Shown: piece by piece, positions 60,892 to 64,000 of the stretch
Position numbering within the stretch: position 1 is the first letter of the stretch
Layout: every line of letters begins with the position of its first letter
Assembly: GCF_963662885.1 (NCBI RefSeq)
Contig: NZ_OY760062.1
Span: 1 to 64,000 of the forward strand
Length of the DNA stretch: 64,000 nucleotides
Direction of reading: 5' to 3'
DNA from: an uncultured Pseudodesulfovibrio sp.
GTDB lineage: Bacteria; Desulfobacterota; Desulfovibrionia; Desulfovibrionales; Desulfovibrionaceae
Position numbers and translations under genes: made by a program
The notes under the pieces: model-generated
Databases searched by the model: none
Told to the model about the DNA's origin: nothing
The model's input: the letters and a program-made list of their open reading frames with translations, nothing else

Positions 60892-61686
60892 ATGCGTATA
60901 GTAATGGGGTCATTGCTGGCTCTGCTCGTCATCCTTTGCGTCCCGACCGCCGGTCTGTGCGGTGGGCTGACTTTTTATACCGCCAACGTGCCGCCCTATA
61001 CCTATACGGACGAGAGCGGCAGATTTACCGGTTTGTCAGTCGACCTTGACCGGGCCATTCTGGATATGGCGGGAATGCCCGTGAACGACGCCGATATTCG
61101 GCACATAAACTGGGCCAGGGCCTACCAGACGGTCCTGACCACCCCGAACACGGCCCTCTTCAGCCTGGCGCGTACACCGGTGCGTGAAGGGCTTTTCAAA
61201 TGGGTCGGGCCGCTGGCCGTTATCCCCATAGGGTTGATCGCCAGGAAATCCTCCAAACTGACCGTGGACAGGAATACGGATTTGTCCCGCTACAGAATCG
61301 CCGTCGTGCGAGGGTCGGCCCCGTCTGATGAGGTCCAGCGTTTATATGGCCTGTCTTCGTCCCAATTGGCCAAGGTATCCAACGCCGCCTCACAGATTCG
61401 CATGCTTGAGGCGGGACGGGTGGACATGATCGCTCAGTCCGAAATTCTGGCCTTCACGGTCATACAGGAACTCGGGTTTGATCTGGAAGAATACGAGATG
61501 GTTCATGTCCTGGTCAGGGACGATCTCTATATGGCGCTGAATCGGGACGTAGATGATAAGGTGGTCGACAAGCTGCAATCCTGCCTCGATACGTTGCGGA
61601 AGACGGAGGCCAACGGGAAAAGCCGCTATTGCGAAATCGTGGGTAAATATTCCCTGGACGGGAGGCTCGACCTGAGCGCTCGCTAG
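60892..61686 (+). CDS. Periplasmic solute-binding protein, family 3 type, orphan
   Basis: A 264-residue exported protein with signal peptide (MGSLLALLVILCVP, cut near GLCGG). The mature part begins LTFYTANVPPYTYTDESGRFTGLSVDLDR and has GLFKWVGPLAVIPIGLIAR. AAGGAG precedes the ATG. It lies 91 bases from the previous gene and is probably a tandem duplicate of it with diverged sequence. A perfect 16-base palindrome CTCGCTAG/CTAGCGAG at 61679-61694 spans its stop. Confidence 0.8.
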   Translation: MRIVMGSLLALLVILCVPTAGLCGGLTFYTANVPPYTYTDESGRFTGLSVDLDRAILDMAGMPVNDADIRHINWARAYQTVLTTPNTALFSLARTPVREGLFKWVGPLAVIPIGLIARKSSKLTVDRNTDLSRYRIAVVRGSAPSDEVQRLYGLSSSQLAKVSNAASQIRMLEAGRVDMIAQSEILAFTVIQELGFDLEEYEMVHVLVRDDLYMALNRDVDDKVVDKLQSCLDTLRKTEANGKSRYCEIVGKYSLDGRLDLSAR

Positions 61687-61695
61687 CTAGCGAGT

Positions 61696-62022
61696 CTACG
61701 GCTGCTCGGCAACGAGCCGTTCGGCGGTGAAACCGAGCAGGCCGCCCAGGACCAGGGCGAAGCCGAGAACCTGAAGCACTCCCAGGACGCTGTCCGGGTG
61801 GAGCAGGATGCCCACGGGCAGAGAGGTCAGTATTGCGATGAGCATGCCTGTTGCCCAGCTTTCCAACGGCATGCGCGCATAGGCGATGACAATGCTCAGG
61901 CCCAGCCAGTGAAGCAGGGTGGCGACCACCGGCTGCCATGCGCTGGATAAAAAGACCATGGGGATGGCGTTAAGGATGCCGGCGGCCAGGCCCAGAAGCA
62001 GAATCTTGTACAGCTTGTGCAT
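61696..62022 (-). CDS. Small four-helix membrane protein, unknown function
   Basis: A 108-residue protein with four hydrophobic segments: ILLLGLAAGILNAIPMVF, VVATLLHWLGLSIVIAY, GMLIAILTSLPVGILL and VLQVLGFALVLGGLLGF. No family recognised. It lies 14 bases after the ahb subunit gene and in the same direction, so it may be cotranscribed with heme genes; a link to heme or porphyrin handling is only a guess. Confidence 0.75.
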   Translation of the reverse strand: MHKLYKILLLGLAAGILNAIPMVFLSSAWQPVVATLLHWLGLSIVIAYARMPLESWATGMLIAILTSLPVGILLHPDSVLGVLQVLGFALVLGGLLGFTAERLVAEQP

Positions 62023-62036
62023 GGCCCTGGGGCCTC

Positions 62037-62486
62037 CTACTTGTCCATCTTGAAATCGACTTTGATCTTGAACAGCTTGTCCGCCGGGAGATTGAGGACC
62101 TTGATGCCCGTGGCTGCGGTGATCGAGGCCAGGATGCTTTCCACGGCGTCCATGTCCGGGGCGATGAGCGCGAACCAGACGTTGAACTCGTTCTCACGCA
62201 GATAGTTGTGCGTCACCCCGTCGTGCTTGTTCACCTCGGCCACGAACTCGTCGAGCTTGTCCTCGGGAACGCTGGCCGCACACAGGGTGGACTGCCAACC
62301 CAACGCCTGGGACGTGAAGTTCGCCCCCATGCGCCGGATCAGTCCGGATTCCTTCATGGCCCGTATCCGTTCCAGTACCTCGGCTTCGGTCAAGCCCACC
62401 TGTTTGCCGACTTCCTCGTAGGGACGGGAAGCGAGCGGGAAATGGGACTGGATGATGTCGAGTATCTGCTTGTCGTAATTGTCCAT
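62037..62486 (-). CDS. ahbA: Siroheme decarboxylase subunit (AhbA type)
   Basis: A 149-residue protein of the AsnC/Lrp-like fold used in the siroheme-dependent heme pathway. It has DKQILDIIQSHFPLASRPYEEVG, RRMGANFTSQALGWQSTLCA, a GVTHNYLRENEFNVWFALIAP stretch and KVLNLPADKLFKIKVDFKM, all typical of AhbA/AhbB, which together remove two acetate carboxyls from siroheme. I favour AhbA but cannot exclude AhbB; the partner is not in the window. The ATG at 62486 is eight bases from GGAGG, which is supplied by the palindromic element at 62494. Confidence 0.85.
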   Translation of the reverse strand: MDNYDKQILDIIQSHFPLASRPYEEVGKQVGLTEAEVLERIRAMKESGLIRRMGANFTSQALGWQSTLCAASVPEDKLDEFVAEVNKHDGVTHNYLRENEFNVWFALIAPDMDAVESILASITAATGIKVLNLPADKLFKIKVDFKMDK

Positions 62487-62493
62487 GAAGGAT

Positions 62494-62573
62494 GCCTCCG
62501 GCGGCCAGAGGGGAAACTTTTGAAAAAGTTTTCCCTCTGGACTCCCTTTCAAAACTTTTTGTCGCGCCTTCGG
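62494..62573 (+). repeat. Palindromic intergenic element, copy 1
   Basis: Starts with GCCTCCGGCGGCC, then a 16-pair stem (62505-62520 with 62525-62540, one G-T pair, loop TGAA), then GGACTCCC, AAACTTTTTGT and CGCC-TTCG. On the minus strand its first bases are the GGAGG ribosome site of the ahbA gene. A related element lies in opposite orientation at 62659-62767. Confidence 0.75.
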
Positions 62574-62658
62574 CGGCTGCGTCCGGTCGCGGTGAATTCT
62601 CTTTCAAAAAACAACCTTAGGTCAAGTCTTTCAACCTGAGGACATCCCCCGTCCTCCG

Positions 62659-62767
62659 CGAAGCGGCACAAAAAGTTTAGGAAAAGGGAGGGATGGGGGT
62701 CCGGGGGAAGGGAGGGAAGAACCCTTTTCAAAGGGTTTTTCCCTCCCTTCCCCCGGCCGCCGGAGGC
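62659..62767 (-). repeat. Palindromic intergenic element, copy 2
   Basis: Read on the minus strand it starts with GCCTCCGGCGGCC directly after the ahbD stop, has a 26-pair stem (62701-62726 with 62731-62756, one G-T pair, four-base loop), then GGACCCCC, TAAACTTTTTGT and GCCGCTTCG. The ends match copy 1 while the stem sequence differs but still pairs. Confidence 0.75.
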
Positions 62768-63955
62768 TTACGCCTTCGGCTTTTTTTTCGGGGTGTAGGA
62801 GCACAGAGGCTCCTCTTTCAAATAGTGGCCCTTCATGGTTTGGGCGCGGGCGCGGCAGCCGCCGCAGACCTTTTCGTATTCGCAGTGGCCGCACTTGCCG
62901 TCGTAGACTTCGGGGTTGCGCAGGTTGAGGAACTGCTGTGATTTCTTCCAGATGTCCGGGAAGGGGATGTCGCGGACGTTGCCGCAGTCCAGTTCCAGGT
63001 AGCCGCACGGCTGGACCTGGCCCCGGTGGGAGATGAAGCAGAAGCCGATGCCGCCCAGGCAGCCGCGGGAGACCGCGTCCAGGCCGAAGTTCTCGAAGTT
63101 GACCGGGACGCCTTCCTCCTTGGCCCGCTGACGCAGGATGCGGTGGTAGTGGGGCGCGCAGGTGGCTTTGAGCTGCATATTGGTGGTCTTGCGGAAGTCG
63201 TAGAACCAGTTGAGCACGTCCTCGTACTCTTCGGCGGTGATGACCTCGGCTCCGAGCTCAACGGCCCGTCCTGTGGGCACGAGCAGGAAGATGTGCCACG
63301 CGGACGCGCCGATCTTTTCGCAGAGATTGAAGATGTCCTTGAAGAGATGCAGGTTGTTCTTGGTCACCGTGGTGTTGATCTGGAACTCGATGCCCACATC
63401 CTTGAGATACTGGATGCCGCGCATGGAGGCGTCGAACGCGCCGAGTTCGCCACGGAACTCGTCGTGCTGGGCGGCCTCGGGCGCGTCGATGGAGATGGAG
63501 CAGCGTTCGATGCCCGCGTCCTTCATCTTCTGGGCGGTCTCCGGGGTGATCAGCGTGCCGTTGGGGGCCATGACGCAGCGCATGCCCTTGCCCTTGGCGT
63601 AGGCGATCAGCTCGTAGACGTCGGCCCGCATCATGGGCTCGCCGCCGGTGAAGATGATGATCGGAGAGCCCACGTCCGGGAAAGTGTCGATGAGCGCCTT
63701 GGCCTCGGCGGTGGACAGTTCGCCCTCGTAGGGTTCGGGGTGCGCTTCGGCCCGGCAGTGCTTGCAGGCCAGGTTGCAGGACCGGGTCACTTCCCAGGCG
63801 ATGAGCCGACAGATGGGCGTAACGCCGTCGTCGAGGTACTTCTTGGGCGCGTGTTCCGCGCCGGGGTGCATCTTGCCGTGGGGATGACCGCCGGGGTGGC
63901 CTTCGGGCGGACAGCCGGTCATGGAGCCGGGGTGGCCTTTGGGATGTTCGCTCAT
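62768..63955 (-). CDS. ahbD: Heme b synthase AhbD (radical SAM/SPASM)
   Basis: A 395-residue radical SAM enzyme that converts Fe-coproporphyrin III to heme in the siroheme route. Cluster cysteines are Cys60, Cys64 and Cys67 in RSCNLACKHCRAEA. FTGGEPMMR and SIDAPEAAQHD are typical, and the C-terminal SPASM part has CGYLELDCG and CGHCEYEKVCGGC. Residues 1-35 contain seven histidines with repeated His-Pro and Gly units, a low-complexity tail not needed for the fold. It starts one base after the end of the upstream (hemB-like) gene. Confidence 0.9.
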   Translation of the reverse strand: MSEHPKGHPGSMTGCPPEGHPGGHPHGKMHPGAEHAPKKYLDDGVTPICRLIAWEVTRSCNLACKHCRAEAHPEPYEGELSTAEAKALIDTFPDVGSPIIIFTGGEPMMRADVYELIAYAKGKGMRCVMAPNGTLITPETAQKMKDAGIERCSISIDAPEAAQHDEFRGELGAFDASMRGIQYLKDVGIEFQINTTVTKNNLHLFKDIFNLCEKIGASAWHIFLLVPTGRAVELGAEVITAEEYEDVLNWFYDFRKTTNMQLKATCAPHYHRILRQRAKEEGVPVNFENFGLDAVSRGCLGGIGFCFISHRGQVQPCGYLELDCGNVRDIPFPDIWKKSQQFLNLRNPEVYDGKCGHCEYEKVCGGCRARAQTMKGHYLKEEPLCSYTPKKKPKA

Positions 63956-63956
63956 A

Positions 63957-64000
63957 TTATTTCAATACCTTGAGTACGTCTTCGGTGAAGTAGGACAGAA
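63957..64000 (-). CDS. hemB: C-terminal end of a probable delta-aminolevulinic acid dehydratase (partial)
   Basis: Only the last 14 codons are in the window, LSYFTEDVLKVLK then TAA at 63959-63957. The ending and the position directly upstream of ahbD fit HemB, whose gene commonly neighbours ahbD in Desulfovibrio relatives. The fragment is too short to be sure. Confidence 0.45.
   Translation of the reverse strand, partial: LSYFTEDVLKVLK

Noticed and set aside
61679..61694. 16-base palindrome at the convergent 3' ends as a terminator
   Set aside because: It has no T-run and a stem without a loop; noted with the gene but not called as a terminator.

Overview
The window looks like part of the chromosome of a GC-rich, sulfate-reducing deltaproteobacterium of the Desulfovibrio/Pseudodesulfovibrio type. 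The evidence is the futalosine (mqn) menaquinone genes, the siroheme-dependent heme genes (ahbD, one ahbA/B subunit and probably hemB), the gene order and the codon style. The assignment to that group is inference from protein content; no 16S rRNA is present.

Layout. (1) 1-2294, minus strand: end of a CheV-like chemotaxis gene, a tRNA-dihydrouridine synthase and an orphan periplasmic solute-binding protein. (2) 2547-34030, plus strand: one continuous translation/transcription block of about 31 kb. It runs tRNA-Thr(TGT), tRNA-Tyr, tRNA-Gly, tRNA-Thr(GGT), tuf, rpmG, tRNA-Trp, secE, nusG, rplKAJL, rpoBC, rpsLG, fusA, then the S10, spc and alpha operons through rplQ and a strong terminator. No second tuf follows fusA, and adk and infA are absent from their common places. 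(3) 34072-40522: a LysR regulator, then mqnA, mqnC, mqnE and a TetR gene on the minus strand and mqnD on the plus strand, with a perfect operator-like palindrome between the divergent TetR and mqnD genes; then an EamA transporter. (4) 40694-45401, minus strand: a zinc-ribbon protein, darP/yjgA, and an Mla/MCE lipid-transport operon. (5) 45561-49127: an Lrp-type regulator and a bifunctional proline dehydrogenase/P5C dehydrogenase. (6) 49295-56679: a TetR-headed cassette encoding a SulP anion transporter with an unusual insertion, a three-domain protein (kinase-like, BON, receiver), a membrane histidine kinase, two single receivers and a degenerate histidine-kinase-like protein. (7) 56698-59837, minus: GNAT, Uup-type ABC-F and rpe. 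(8) 59977-64000: two more orphan solute-binding proteins, a small membrane protein, and the heme genes, with two related palindromic elements between the latter.

How they work together. Block 2 makes ribosomes, RNA polymerase, elongation factors and the Sec core. Block 3 supplies four of the five usual futalosine-pathway enzymes; the nucleosidase step is not seen here. Block 8 supplies heme through the siroheme route. Block 6 is the best candidate for an undescribed system: one promoter flanked by two TetR-type operators would drive an anion transporter plus what reads as a multi-step phosphorelay. No CRISPR array, insertion sequence, prophage or rRNA gene was found.
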